Positions 24,625-32,871 of a DNA stretch of 64,000 nt are shown one piece after another (the stretch's first letter is position 1; the number at the start of each line of letters is the position of its first letter). The notes beneath the pieces are model-generated. The model did no database searches, had not been told where the DNA came from, and saw only the letters and a list, made by a program, of their open reading frames with translations. Both the position numbers and the translations under genes were made by a program. Origin of the DNA: JBMNCQ01 sp049366715 (lineage in GTDB: Bacteria > Bacillota > Peptococcia > Peptococcales > BICA1-8); NCBI GenBank assembly GCA_049366715.1, contig JBMNCQ010000009.1, forward strand, positions 124,001 to 188,000, given 5' to 3'.

Positions 24625-25683
24625 TTACTTTTGTAATTTATATTCATCTTTAACAATTTGAAAAATGTCACGATCAATTCCTGAAGAAACAAATACCTTT
24701 TTCTCTGTCGTGATGAAAATTGCCTCTGTATCAGGCAGCGTTTCTATTAATTCCATCCCTTTTTCCAGACCCAGCAAAAAAATAGTTGTTGAAAGGGCAT
24801 CGGCATCTGTGGAATTTTTCGTAATAATTGAGACGCTGTTCAAATTATTAGCGGCAGGATAACCGGTCCGGGGGTCGATAATATGGTGATATCTTTTCCC
24901 GTCTTGCTCCAGATATCTTTCATAAGTACCGGAAGAAACTAAGGCTTGGTTGTCTAATTTTACAATACCCATGTAATCTCCTCTCGGCGTCTCAGGGTCT
25001 TGCAGACCTAAGCGCCAGGATGAACCATCGGGCTTAGTATTTAAGACCAGAATGTTTCCTCCTAAATTAATAATCCCATGTTCAATGCCCTTTTTCCTTA
25101 ATATCCTGGCTGCTTCGTCAGCGGCATAGCCTTTGGCAATTGCCCCTAAGTCAACAATCATACCCTTTTCCTGGAGCTTTGCCTGCCGGGAATCTTTATT
25201 TAAATGAAGATTATTGTAATTAATAAGGGGGAGTTTTTCCTGTATTGTAATGTCAGCGGGGACCCGGGCCTCTTCAGTGCCGATATCCCATAACTTTACC
25301 AGAGGGCCGATGGTAATGTCGAATTTACCCTGGGACAACACGGAATAATCTTTCCCTTTGGCAAGGACAAAAAAGGTATCAGGGCTTAAGGTAACAAATT
25401 CCTGGCCTGCCAAGGCATTTAGTTTAATAATTTCGCTTTTATCCGTATCCTTGTTGATCGTCATTTTATCTTCGATTTCTTGAACACGTGCAAAGACTTC
25501 CGGGAAAATATTTTCGTCTGCAATATCATCGAAAATAGTTATTTTTACAATGGTACCCATTAAAAATGCGGTTTGAGCCGTAGGTTCACTTCCGTCGCGG
25601 ACTTCCGGGGTTTTAGAGCAGCCTGTCCAAGTAATTAAGAAGCTAAATATTAAAAGTAAAAAAAATATCTTTTTCCGCCGCAT
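24625..25683 (-). CDS. apbE: FAD:protein FMN transferase (ApbE), lipoprotein
   Basis: A 352-residue ApbE. A lipoprotein signal ends at the lipobox TWTGC (about 16-20). The catalytic domain shows FLMGTIVKI, DITIGPLVKLWDIG, VDLGAIAKGYAADEAARIL, IINLGGNILVLN and the late YHHIIDPRTGYP and DADALSTTIFLLG motifs. The enzyme attaches FMN to Ser/Thr of target redox proteins outside the membrane, for example Rnf or NQR subunits, none of which is in this window. A longer start at 25713 is possible, but TTGGAGG lies 7 bases before ATG 25683. It is first in the apbE-nusG-II-Gx operon. Confidence 0.92.
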   Translation of the reverse strand: MRRKKIFFLLLIFSFLITWTGCSKTPEVRDGSEPTAQTAFLMGTIVKITIFDDIADENIFPEVFARVQEIEDKMTINKDTDKSEIIKLNALAGQEFVTLSPDTFFVLAKGKDYSVLSQGKFDITIGPLVKLWDIGTEEARVPADITIQEKLPLINYNNLHLNKDSRQAKLQEKGMIVDLGAIAKGYAADEAARILRKKGIEHGIINLGGNILVLNTKPDGSSWRLGLQDPETPRGDYMGIVKLDNQALVSSGTYERYLEQDGKRYHHIIDPRTGYPAANNLNSVSIITKNSTDADALSTTIFLLGLEKGMELIETLPDTEAIFITTEKKVFVSSGIDRDIFQIVKDEYKLQK

Positions 25684-26410
25684 TATCTGACCTCCAAGAA
25701 TAATTTCCAACAATTATATTTTACCATGAAAAATTATAGCTAACCTTATTAATAATAGTCTGCTGAAATTTATTGTTTAAAAAGAGAAAGCACTTAAAAA
25801 GCGCCTTAATGCGATATTAATGTTTATTTTGCATCTTGGAGTGCTTCACCTTCGGCTGTTTGAGGTTCTTCCTTCAGATAAATTCCTACCGGTTCATAAG
25901 AAATAATTATAAAAATCATTGCCTATCATATATTTAAAATATTAATCATTGTTATAATAATTAACGGCAATGATCACAAAAACCGCTATTAATAACTTAA
26001 AATAAGAGGAAATAGAAGAAAGCGTATAAAATAATATAAAGATCGTATAGACTTGACTAATATTTTATACATGAAGTATAACATTGCAATAAAAATATTT
26101 ATGATAAAGCAAGATATTTTACGGGGTTAAGTTATGATAAAAGAACAATAGAAAGTTAATAATAACTATAAGGACCTTCAAGCAGACAAATATGACAGAA
26201 TAAAAGTTAGCAATCTAAATGTAAATTAAAGTGATTAATGTTTACATATTGTAATATTTGATTTTCTTAGTATATAATTGTGTTATATAAAATCTTCTAA
26301 ATTATATAAATACGATCATTTTGCTGTTTATATCCGGGAAAGAGTGATATAAAATAGCCTTGATATTTATATAAAGGATGATAAATTTTATGATGGAGTG
26401 TAAGTAAAAC
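25684..26410. other. AT-rich intergenic region without a supported gene
   Basis: About 730 bases, very AT-rich. It holds promoters for apbE (left) and presumably arsR (right), a 7-bp dyad AAGCACT/AGTGCTT near 25790-25846, and a 31-codon open frame on the - strand (listed separately). I see no RNA gene or mobile element. Confidence 0.6.
25824..25919 (-). other. Short open frame, possible gene remnant
   Basis: A 31-codon frame starting MIFIIISYEPVGIYLKEE and ending EALQDAK. The C-terminal part has the composition of a real protein tail (acidic, E/Q-rich), unlike its AT-rich surroundings. No convincing RBS precedes the ATG. I cannot name a parent family. Confidence 0.25.
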
Positions 26411-26692
26411 ATGAATAAAACAATTGATTTGAAAGAATTATCCAGAAAAGCAGATATACTTAAAGCAATTGCCCATCCGGTAAGATTATGCATTGTTAAA
26501 AATTTGCTTGATATTAATTCGTGTAATGTGACAGCAATGCAAAACTGTCTGGATATCCCCCAGTCTACGGTATCACAGCATTTAGCCAAGCTTAAATCCG
26601 CAGGGATTATCGAAGGGGAAAGACACGGGGTAGAAATCATTTATAAGGTGGTAAATGCTGAGGTCAAAAAAATTGTTGAAGCAATTAAATAA
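26411..26692 (+). CDS. ArsR-family winged-helix repressor
   Basis: A 93-residue ArsR-type regulator: DILKAIAHPVRLCIVKNLL (helices 1-2), then the recognition region IPQSTVSQHLAKLKSAGIIEGERHGVEIIYKV with the beta wing. Cysteines C26 and C37 flank the classic metal-sensing region, but the ELCVC-type motif is absent, so metal sensing is uncertain. It stands alone, with no pump or oxidoreductase next to it. It ends in an unusually long hairpin. Confidence 0.85.
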   Translation: MNKTIDLKELSRKADILKAIAHPVRLCIVKNLLDINSCNVTAMQNCLDIPQSTVSQHLAKLKSAGIIEGERHGVEIIYKVVNAEVKKIVEAIK

Positions 26693-26750
26693 GGTTCCCA
26701 AAAAAGATTTCCTTTTTTATTTAAAAAAGGAAATCTTTTTTGGGAACCTT
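26691..26750 (+). terminator. Very long perfect hairpin after arsR
   Basis: A 28-bp uninterrupted inverted repeat: 26691-26718 (begins AAGGTTCCC) pairs with 26723-26750 (ends GGGAACCTT) across four bases. It contains internal T6 and A6 runs and starts at the arsR stop codon. It probably ends arsR transcripts; its length and symmetry exceed normal terminators. Confidence 0.7.
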
Positions 26751-27058
26751 TTCGTGAATATATCGTCTGCTTAATTATAAGCCGGCTTTGCTAAGGGGAG
26801 TTCCGTAAGGACTTTTACCGGTTCTTAATCAAAAATTAACGGAAATTGAGTTGTAAAAATTTAGAAAATCATTGTATAATGTGTTTAAAATGTTTATGAA
26901 AGTGGTAAAATATATTCATAAGATTAAATTGATTTAAATATAATGAACAGTGGTCTTTCGTTAGGACTTTAGTTACAGAAAGATAGGACCACCATCTATT
27001 TCGTAATAAGAAAATTTTTTATACAATTAGTTTAAAGCCAGGAAAGGATGCGGAAAAA

Positions 27059-27124
27059 ATGATTATAGTTAATGTGATAGTAATTTTTTTGACAATAGCT
27101 TATGTGGCTAAAAGAATGGCCTGA
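27059..27124 (+). CDS. 21-residue hydrophobic peptide (candidate)
   Basis: ATG at 27059 opens a 21-codon frame of one membrane helix, starting MIIVNVIVIFLTIAYV and ending AKRMA. A purine-rich stretch, GGAAAGGA (27041-27048), precedes it at 10 bases, and a strong terminator follows 6 bases after the stop. This own RBS plus own terminator suggests a real small membrane protein. No homologue is recognised. The remaining gap 26751-27058 shows only a dyad GTGGTC/GACCAC around 26950-26993 and no other gene. Confidence 0.4.
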   Translation: MIIVNVIVIFLTIAYVAKRMA

Positions 27125-27129
27125 TTATT

Positions 27130-27164
27130 AAAAAGGTATCCCTGGCCGGGGATACCCTTTTTAT
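27130..27164 (+). terminator. Rho-independent terminator
   Basis: AAAAGGTATCCC (27131-27142) pairs with GGGGATACCC... (27148-27157, one extra C) and a T-run follows. Confidence 0.8.
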
Positions 27165-27316
27165 TTATAATGGGGAAATTCGGATACTTTGTCAACAAGG
27201 AGGTCCCGGAAAAAAATTTACATTGCGGGAAAATACTAAAGCAGTCATTCTCTGATCTTTTCGTGTTTTGAACTTTAATACATTGGGTATGATTAATAAA
27301 AAAAGGAGTGATTGAG

Positions 27317-27763
27317 ATGCAGGCGCGAGATATTATGACAGAAACAGTGGTCACCGCTAAACCGGAGCAAACTGTTGAAGAAGTGGCTAAAATTTTTATA
27401 GAAGAGAAAATAAGCGGTATACCGGTTGTGGATAAGGATAATAAAGTCATCGGGATAATCAGTGAGGGGGATCTGGTTTTTCAACAGAAGAAAGTTACTC
27501 CTCCTGTTATAATCAGATTGTTTGACGGTATTTTAGAGTTAGGACAACAAAAATTTTATCAGGAAATGAAAAAAATAGCCGCTTATAAGGTAGAAGATTT
27601 AATGACCGGAGAAGTTATTGCTGTGGAGCAGGATACGGATATTAATGATGTCGCTACTCTTATGGTTAATCATAACATTAACCGTGTACCGGTGCTTGCT
27701 GAAGATAAAAAACTTTTAGGAATAATTACCCGTCATGATATAATCAAGAATATTTATAAATAA
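27317..27763 (+). CDS. Two-CBS-domain protein
   Basis: A 148-residue protein made of a CBS pair: domain 1 begins MQARDIMTETVVTAKPEQTVEEVAKIF, domain 2 with VEDLMTGEVIAVEQDTDINDVA. CBS pairs bind adenine nucleotides and act as energy sensors, alone or attached to enzymes and channels. The partner here is unknown. Although GTG 27308 is in frame, AAAAGGAG at 27301-27308 points to ATG 27317. queG follows 13 bases downstream and may share its transcript. Confidence 0.88.
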   Translation: MQARDIMTETVVTAKPEQTVEEVAKIFIEEKISGIPVVDKDNKVIGIISEGDLVFQQKKVTPPVIIRLFDGILELGQQKFYQEMKKIAAYKVEDLMTGEVIAVEQDTDINDVATLMVNHNINRVPVLAEDKKLLGIITRHDIIKNIYK

Positions 27764-27776
27764 TGGAAAGGAATGT

Positions 27777-28940
27777 ATGAAAGTAGCGGAGGACAGCTTT
27801 AGTAAACTTAAAAAAAAGATAATTGTATATAGTAAGCTGATTGGTATTGATAAAATCGGATTCACTACCGGAGAGCCTTTTACTGAGGTTATACCTGTTT
27901 TAGAAGAACATAAGCTGAAAGGTTTTGCGTCAGGACTAGAAGCAAAGGATATACGGCTCCGGATTGATCCTAATCTATCTTTGCCCGGTGTTAAATCAAT
28001 AATTTCCATAGCAGTTGCTTACCCTAATCAGATTGATTATCGTGCTGATGATCAAGAGCCGCGGGGAATGTTTGCCAGGGTCTCTTGGGGAAAGGATTAT
28101 CATGTAGTCTTGAGAGAAAAGCTTATGCTCCTTGCTGCTTATCTTAGAACACTTGTGCCCGAGTGCCGAACCTGCCTGATGGTTGATACCGGTCCTCTAT
28201 CCGACAGGGCGGTAGCCAGGAGGGCCGGCCTGGGCTGGATAGGCCGAAACGGTAGTTTGATAACCAGGGAATTTGGGTCTTTTGTCTATTTAGGAGAGCT
28301 TTTAACTGATCTGCCTCTTGAAGCTGATTGTTTTACTGCCGAAGGCTGCGGAGAATGTCGGAGATGTATAGCTGCCTGTCCGGCCCAAGCCATTCAGGGG
28401 AATTCCCTGATAGATTGCCAAAAGTGTTTAGCTTTTCAAACGATTAATAAGGGATCTTTAACGGATGAAACAAAAGAAAAAATAGCCGAAAATACTTATA
28501 TATATGGGTGTGATGCCTGTCAGCTGGCCTGTCCTTTTAATAAAGATAAGAAAAATGATTGGCATCAGGAGTTTCGGGCCGAATACTGTCTCCTAAATCC
28601 TTCCCTTAAGGATTTATTGCAAGTATCTAATAAAGAATTTACCAGACGATATGGCAGTTTCTCCGGCAGCTGGCGGGGTAAAAAAGTATTACAGCGCAAT
28701 GCTTTATTTATTCTAGGTAGCTTACAAGATAAAAAAAATTTACTCATATTGCAAACTATCCTGCAGGAAGATCTGCGTCCGGATATCAGGGCAGCGGCGG
28801 CCTGGGCAGTGGGAAAGCATGATTCTCCTGAAGCCTGCCGAATTTTGGAACTGAGCCTGCAAAAAGAGCAGGAGCCTCTGGTTAGTAAAGAAATAAAAAA
28901 AGCATTAACGAAACAACAGAGATTTAAAACTAGTCATTAG
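27777..28940 (+). CDS. queG: Epoxyqueuosine reductase
   Basis: A 387-residue QueG, the cobalamin-dependent iron-sulfur enzyme that reduces epoxyqueuosine to queuosine in tRNA. Visible: the VDTGPLSDRAVARRAGLGWIGRNG active-site segment, 4Fe-4S motifs CGECRRCIAACP and CDACQLACPFN with an additional C in IDCQKC, and C-terminal HEAT-like repeats (about 310-375: DLRPDIRAAAAWAVGK). RBS GGAAAGGA. The stop codon lies in the left arm of its terminator. Other queuosine genes are not in the window. Confidence 0.93.
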   Translation: MKVAEDSFSKLKKKIIVYSKLIGIDKIGFTTGEPFTEVIPVLEEHKLKGFASGLEAKDIRLRIDPNLSLPGVKSIISIAVAYPNQIDYRADDQEPRGMFARVSWGKDYHVVLREKLMLLAAYLRTLVPECRTCLMVDTGPLSDRAVARRAGLGWIGRNGSLITREFGSFVYLGELLTDLPLEADCFTAEGCGECRRCIAACPAQAIQGNSLIDCQKCLAFQTINKGSLTDETKEKIAENTYIYGCDACQLACPFNKDKKNDWHQEFRAEYCLLNPSLKDLLQVSNKEFTRRYGSFSGSWRGKKVLQRNALFILGSLQDKKNLLILQTILQEDLRPDIRAAAAWAVGKHDSPEACRILELSLQKEQEPLVSKEIKKALTKQQRFKTSH

Positions 28941-28962
28941 GCGGTACTGACTAGTTTTTTTA
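28926..28962 (+). terminator. Terminator of queG
   Basis: AAAACTAGTCA pairs with TGACTAGTTTT around a loop that includes the end of the queG reading frame; T7 follows. Confidence 0.85.
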
Positions 28963-29147
28963 TGTTAAAGCAAATCCTGCTTATAAATTTATCAAGGGTT
29001 AATGAACAGGTGGAAAAGCGTGTTGGCGGAAAGGGGCAAATATATGGTTTTATTAAAAGGATCCCGAATAAAATTATCCGGAGTAAAAGGGGAACGGGTT
29101 TTAACGGAGAATATTAAGATAAGTGATTTAATTATGAGGTGATTTAC

Positions 29148-30086
29148 TTGTTTTCTAAAAAAGATTTTGCAGAGGTTCGGCAAAGAATCCGACCATATAT
29201 TCATAAAACCGATATGATCTGCTCCCGGACCATAAATGAGATGACAGGCAATAATTTGTTTATTAAGCCGGAGTGTCTACAAAAAACAGGTTCCTTTAAG
29301 ATAAGGGGGGCTGCCGGCAAAATAACATCTTTACAGGGGAGTAACAGCAAAGGATTAGTAACGGCTTCATCGGGAAATCACGGGCAGGCGGTGGCCTATA
29401 TGGCTAAAGCTTTTAATATCAAAGCTGCAATTGTTGTACCTGATAACGCACCTGAAGCTAAACTTAGGGCCATCAAAGCTTATGGGGCGGAAGTCGTTTT
29501 AGTCGGACCGAAATCCAGTGAGAGATTAGAGATGGCCGGCAAAATTTCCCAGGAAATGGGATATGTTTTTATACCGCCCTATGATGATTATGATGTGATA
29601 AAAGGGCAGGGAACGATAGCCTTGGAAATATTGGAATGGAGTGAGAACATCGATAAGATTTTTGTCCCGGTAGGAGGCGGGGGATTACTTTCGGGTATTG
29701 CCGCTTGTATTAAAGGGATTAATCCCCGGGTTAAGGTTATTGGAGTTGAGCCTCGGGGAAGCTGCTGTATGTATACCTCACTTAAATCCGGGGCGAGGAC
29801 GGAAATTTCACCTAACACGATAGCAGACGGATTAAGAACTGTAATACCCGGACAGTTGACTTTCCCTCTGGTCCAAAAATATGTTGATGATCTCATTTTA
29901 GTTGAGGAAGCAGAAATAAAACAGGCCATGAAGATCGTTATGGAGAGAATGAAGGTTATGATCGAACCCAGCGGGGCAGTTTCTGTCGCCGCGGCTTTAA
30001 AGGAAGAAGGCAGGGGACTGAAGCTTGTCGCGGTAGTAAGCGGCGGAAACTTGGATATAATGAGAATATCGGAATTATTCGCTTAA
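29148..30086 (+). CDS. PLP-dependent threonine/serine dehydratase-like enzyme
   Basis: A 312-residue fold-type II PLP enzyme of the catabolic threonine ammonia-lyase/serine racemase group. PLP lysine K51 in TGSFKIRGA, SSGNHGQAVAY, the phosphate-binding loop VGGGGLLSG, and a C-terminal EPSGAVSVAAAL. It lacks the C-terminal ACT regulatory domain of biosynthetic IlvA. The reaction is likely deamination of L-threonine or L-serine to a 2-oxo acid. Start: TTG 29148, 8 bases after GAGG; GTG 29139 overlaps the RBS. It is followed by a TPR protein 27 bases later. Confidence 0.88.
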   Translation: MFSKKDFAEVRQRIRPYIHKTDMICSRTINEMTGNNLFIKPECLQKTGSFKIRGAAGKITSLQGSNSKGLVTASSGNHGQAVAYMAKAFNIKAAIVVPDNAPEAKLRAIKAYGAEVVLVGPKSSERLEMAGKISQEMGYVFIPPYDDYDVIKGQGTIALEILEWSENIDKIFVPVGGGGLLSGIAACIKGINPRVKVIGVEPRGSCCMYTSLKSGARTEISPNTIADGLRTVIPGQLTFPLVQKYVDDLILVEEAEIKQAMKIVMERMKVMIEPSGAVSVAAALKEEGRGLKLVAVVSGGNLDIMRISELFA

Positions 30087-30113
30087 CTATTTCTAAAATT
30101 GGAGGAAGAAAAA

Positions 30114-30782
30114 TTGCGCTATTTTTTTTATTGGTATCTGTTTAGGTTGTTCTTAGGCAACCCATTATTAGCGTTGTTATTAGTTGCCGTCATCTATCTG
30201 GTTCTTGACCGCCAATTTATCGGACTGCTGCCGGATATTTTTAAGCCCTTTAAAAGGCGCAGCAGAATAAATACTTTAAAAGAAGAAGTAAAGCTTAATC
30301 CGGCAAATGTTAATGCCTATAAAGAATTAGGGCAGATGTATCTGGAAAGTAAAAGGTATCAGGAGGCGATAGATTATTTTGAAAAAGCTCTCAGCAAGCT
30401 GGGGGATTATGCAGATGTCCACTTTTACTTAGGTAAAGCATGTTTTTTGTACGGACAACAGGAAAAAGGTATAGAAGAGCTTCAACAAGCTTTACGGTTA
30501 AATAGTAAGGTAGGCTATGGCGAGCCCTATATTTACCTTTTAGACTATTACATAGTCAGGGGTAAAGAATCAGCCGGTATTGATGCGTATCTGGAACAAG
30601 TAGAACGTTTCGGAACCCCGGAGATTTTATATAAAGCAGGTGACGTATTATTAAAACATGGAGATCAAAGGGGCAAAGGTTTATTGAGAGAAGCACTTGC
30701 CAATTATAAAGCGATCCCCGGTAATTTTAAAAAGATGCACCGGCGCTGGGCTTTGCTGGCTAAATTAAAAACTATGCGATAA
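30114..30782 (+). CDS. Membrane-anchored TPR protein
   Basis: A 222-residue protein with one N-terminal membrane segment (about 15-32, LLALLLVAVIYLVL) and a basic linker. Three or so tetratricopeptide repeats follow (about 50-150: ANVNAYKELGQMYLESKRYQEAIDYF, ADVHFYLGKACFLYGQQEKGIEELQQAL). TPRs are protein-binding scaffolds; the partner is unknown. Start TTG 30114, 8 bases after GGAGG. It is likely co-transcribed with the genes on either side (27- and 14-base gaps). Confidence 0.8.
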   Translation: MRYFFYWYLFRLFLGNPLLALLLVAVIYLVLDRQFIGLLPDIFKPFKRRSRINTLKEEVKLNPANVNAYKELGQMYLESKRYQEAIDYFEKALSKLGDYADVHFYLGKACFLYGQQEKGIEELQQALRLNSKVGYGEPYIYLLDYYIVRGKESAGIDAYLEQVERFGTPEILYKAGDVLLKHGDQRGKGLLREALANYKAIPGNFKKMHRRWALLAKLKTMR

Positions 30783-30796
30783 GAGTGGGAGAGAAG

Positions 30797-31285
30797 ATGT
30801 TAATCAGAAAAGCAGTATTAGAGGATTTACCCCAAATTACGGATATCTATAATTATGCTGTTTTGAATTTAACAGCTACCTTTGATGAGGAAGAGAAAAC
30901 AATAACAGAAAGACAGCAATGGTTTGCAACACATCAAGATGAAAGATTTCCTTTATTAGTAGCGGAGAAAGAGGGAGAAATAGTTGGCTGGGGTTCTCTT
31001 TCTCAGTTTAGACCCCGGGCCGGTTACCGTTTTTCCGGAGAAACATCGTTATATATCCGCCATGACATGTATGGACAAAATATTGGTACTCTCCTTTTAG
31101 CTGAATTAATCCGTTTAGGAAGGGAAAATGGTCTCCATTCTTTATTGGGGATCATTGTTGACAGTAATCTGGCAAGTATTAAGCTGCACAGCAAATTTGG
31201 CTTTGAAATAGCCGGCCATTACCGGGAGGCAGGTTTTAAGTTCGGACGCTGGCTGGATGTCAATGTAATGCAGAAGATGCTGTAA
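30797..31285 (+). CDS. GNAT N-acetyltransferase (phosphinothricin acetyltransferase-like)
   Basis: A 162-residue GNAT enzyme of the PAT/YncA group: MLIRKAVLEDLPQITDIYNYAVLNLTATFDEE start, EIVGWGSLSQFRPRAGYRFSGE, the acetyl-CoA loop YGQNIGTLLLAELI and NLASIKLHSKFGFEIAGHYREAGFKFGRWLDV. Many members acetylate amino acid analogues such as methionine sulfoximine or phosphinothricin. GTG 30785 is in frame, but ATG 30797 follows GGGAG at 5 bases. Last gene of a three-gene run closed by a strong terminator. Confidence 0.88.
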   Translation: MLIRKAVLEDLPQITDIYNYAVLNLTATFDEEEKTITERQQWFATHQDERFPLLVAEKEGEIVGWGSLSQFRPRAGYRFSGETSLYIRHDMYGQNIGTLLLAELIRLGRENGLHSLLGIIVDSNLASIKLHSKFGFEIAGHYREAGFKFGRWLDVNVMQKML

Positions 31286-31324
31286 ATTAGTGATTGGTTG
31301 CTGGTGACTAGTCGTTTAAAAAAA

Positions 31325-31375
31325 ACCGGTATCAGCGGTGAATATTTTATCCACCGCTGATACCGGTCTTTTTAA
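31325..31375. terminator. Bidirectional terminator
   Basis: A perfect 16-bp stem: ACCGGTATCAGCGGTG (31325-31340) with 31352-31367, A-run before and T-run after, between convergent genes. Confidence 0.88.
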
Positions 31376-31407
31376 AGTGCAATGTAAAATTTCCCGCCGG
31401 ACTGCCG

Positions 31408-31908
31408 TTAAGCTTTTTTGGTTATTGTCAATCCGGCAGTTGCTGTTAATAAGCCGTATACTGCTAAGGTAATTAAAGAATCGGCCGTATGATGCAATGC
31501 TGTGCCTACTCCCACGACAACTCCCGCTTTGTATAAAGAAAAGCCGAAGGGAACAACGACTAAAGCTTCTGTAAAAGCATGGATTGGCAGCGTGGCGATT
31601 AAGACTGTTTTAAGGGAGTAGCCTTTTTGGAACATATAAGCACCAATGACGGCAAAAATAGCATGCATAGCAGCTCTTGCGCCAATTACAGGACCGAGCT
31701 TTAAGAAAAAACCAAAAGCAGAACCTGCTCCAACGATAAAGGCTACCAAAGGGTTTACCGTCATGGCCAGCATTACCGGGACATGCGAGGCCAGCGTCGC
31801 ACTAAAGGGGGGAATCGTAATACCCAGAAAGCCTCCGAAGGCTAAAGGAATAATTAGTGCTAAGGCGGTTAACAAGGCCCCTAAAACTAAATCTTTAACT
31901 TTCATCAT
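31408..31908 (-). CDS. ECF-transporter S component
   Basis: A 166-residue membrane protein with about six segments. The N-terminal MKVKDLVLGALLTALALIIPLAFGG and the long hydrophobic core resemble substrate-binding S components of energy-coupling-factor vitamin importers. Substrate is not readable; the loop ALHHTADSLITLAVYG is a family-type ending. The energising EcfA/EcfT module must be elsewhere. GGAGG stands 5 bases before ATG 31908; ATG 31905 is an alternative. A good promoter with an operator-like palindrome precedes it. Confidence 0.78.
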   Translation of the reverse strand: MMKVKDLVLGALLTALALIIPLAFGGFLGITIPPFSATLASHVPVMLAMTVNPLVAFIVGAGSAFGFFLKLGPVIGARAAMHAIFAVIGAYMFQKGYSLKTVLIATLPIHAFTEALVVVPFGFSLYKAGVVVGVGTALHHTADSLITLAVYGLLTATAGLTITKKA

Positions 31909-31933
31909 AAATTCCTCCTCACTGTCTTTACAT

Positions 31934-31975
31934 CTGTCATGACAGCATTATACATCAAAAATTAATAATGGTAAA
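31934..31975 (-). promoter_or_regulatory. Promoter and palindromic operator of the S-component gene
   Basis: On the - strand: TTTACC (31975-31970), 17-base spacer, TATAAT (31952-31947). Immediately downstream is a perfect 12-bp palindrome, CTGTCATGACAG (31945-31934), over the expected transcription start, followed by a related half-site in TGTAAAGACAG. This is a typical repressor layout; the regulator is not identified. Confidence 0.6.
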
Positions 31976-32041
31976 GTATTTTCTGATGATTTGAGTTGAT
32001 TAATTAAATTAAAAAATAAGGTGTCTGCAGAGTTATATTGA

Positions 32042-32283
32042 CCTCTTCAATTAACATGCAAAAATAAATTAGACCCAATTGGTATAAATAACCATTTAGA
32101 CCTAAAACAAATAAGTATTACGACGCATTTGACTTTAGAAATAATGAGTGATTGGCCGCAAAGCTTTTATAAACTATTAGAAATTCAAAAAATGAGATAT
32201 ACATAACTGGAATACATGGGGGCGGCAAAGGAATTACTAGCGAAATTAAAGATGTAGTAAAAAAATTCATTAAGAAAATTTAA
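32042..32283 (+). pseudogene. Frameshifted C-terminal gene remnant
   Basis: Two consecutive frames read like one protein tail. Frame A (from 32042) has CKNKLDPIGINNHLDL... and LTLEIMSDWPQSFYKLLEIQK. After an A6 run near 32193, the other frame continues as NEIYITGIHGGGKGITSEIK and VVKKFIKKI to the stop at 32281-32283. One missing A joins them. The segment L-SDWPQSFYKLL recalls TniQ/TnsD-type transposon proteins, but this is a weak resemblance. No start codon or RBS is visible. The rest of 31976-32400 holds nothing else I can support. Confidence 0.4.
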
Positions 32284-32400
32284 AATATCATGCTGCACAC
32301 TATGTAGATTTAGCGACATAACTGAAAAATAAGTTATATATGGATATTAGTAGAAAATTACGAAGTGCTGAAATGGTTAGAAAAAACGGAGGATAAAATA

Positions 32401-32871
32401 ATGAGACGAAAACTTGCAATAATTGTACTATTTGTAATTGTAGTATTCCTTACTACATCATGCACAAAACAACAAGAGGAAATCGAAATTTATTCTTTTA
32501 GCGGTGAAAATAATACAATAACCATAAATAATGGTTTAATTATTGTAACTGATGATTTAGAAAAATTTATTGGTGGAGATTTGACTTTTAAAGGTGAAGA
32601 ACCGTCAGATGTCAAATACAGTTTTACGAAATTCTATTTTTACAAGGATGGGGTTGAAACTACCATTTTAAGTAATTCTGAAAGCATTGAAGGTACCACG
32701 AAGGGGACATATATTTCACCAGATATGGGTTCAATAAGTTCAAAAAATTTATTTTATGGTAATGATTTGGAGCAAATCAAGAAATCGTTAAATTTTTCGG
32801 TAAGTGGAATTTTCATGAATGGGAAAAATTTTGAATATAATTTAGTTCTTGATGTAAAAAAAGCTTATTAA
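32401..32871 (+). CDS. Hypothetical lipoprotein
   Basis: A 156-residue protein with a lipoprotein signal peptide (RRKLAIIVLFVIVVFLTTSC; lipid-modified Cys at about 21), followed by a beta-rich domain with no family I recognise (SGENNTITINNGLIIVTDD, IGGDLTFKGEEPSDVKYS). Anchored on the outer face of the membrane. Start ATG 32401 is 8 bases after GGAGG; the reading frame also runs open upstream from 32365. The gene is more AT-rich than most neighbours and lies between gene remnants, so it may be acquired DNA. Confidence 0.72.
   Translation: MRRKLAIIVLFVIVVFLTTSCTKQQEEIEIYSFSGENNTITINNGLIIVTDDLEKFIGGDLTFKGEEPSDVKYSFTKFYFYKDGVETTILSNSESIEGTTKGTYISPDMGSISSKNLFYGNDLEQIKKSLNFSVSGIFMNGKNFEYNLVLDVKKAY

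Noticed and set aside
28962..29117. 51-codon frame after queG
   Set aside because: Its ATG lies at the end of the queG terminator, there is no RBS, and the peptide is basic and low in complexity.
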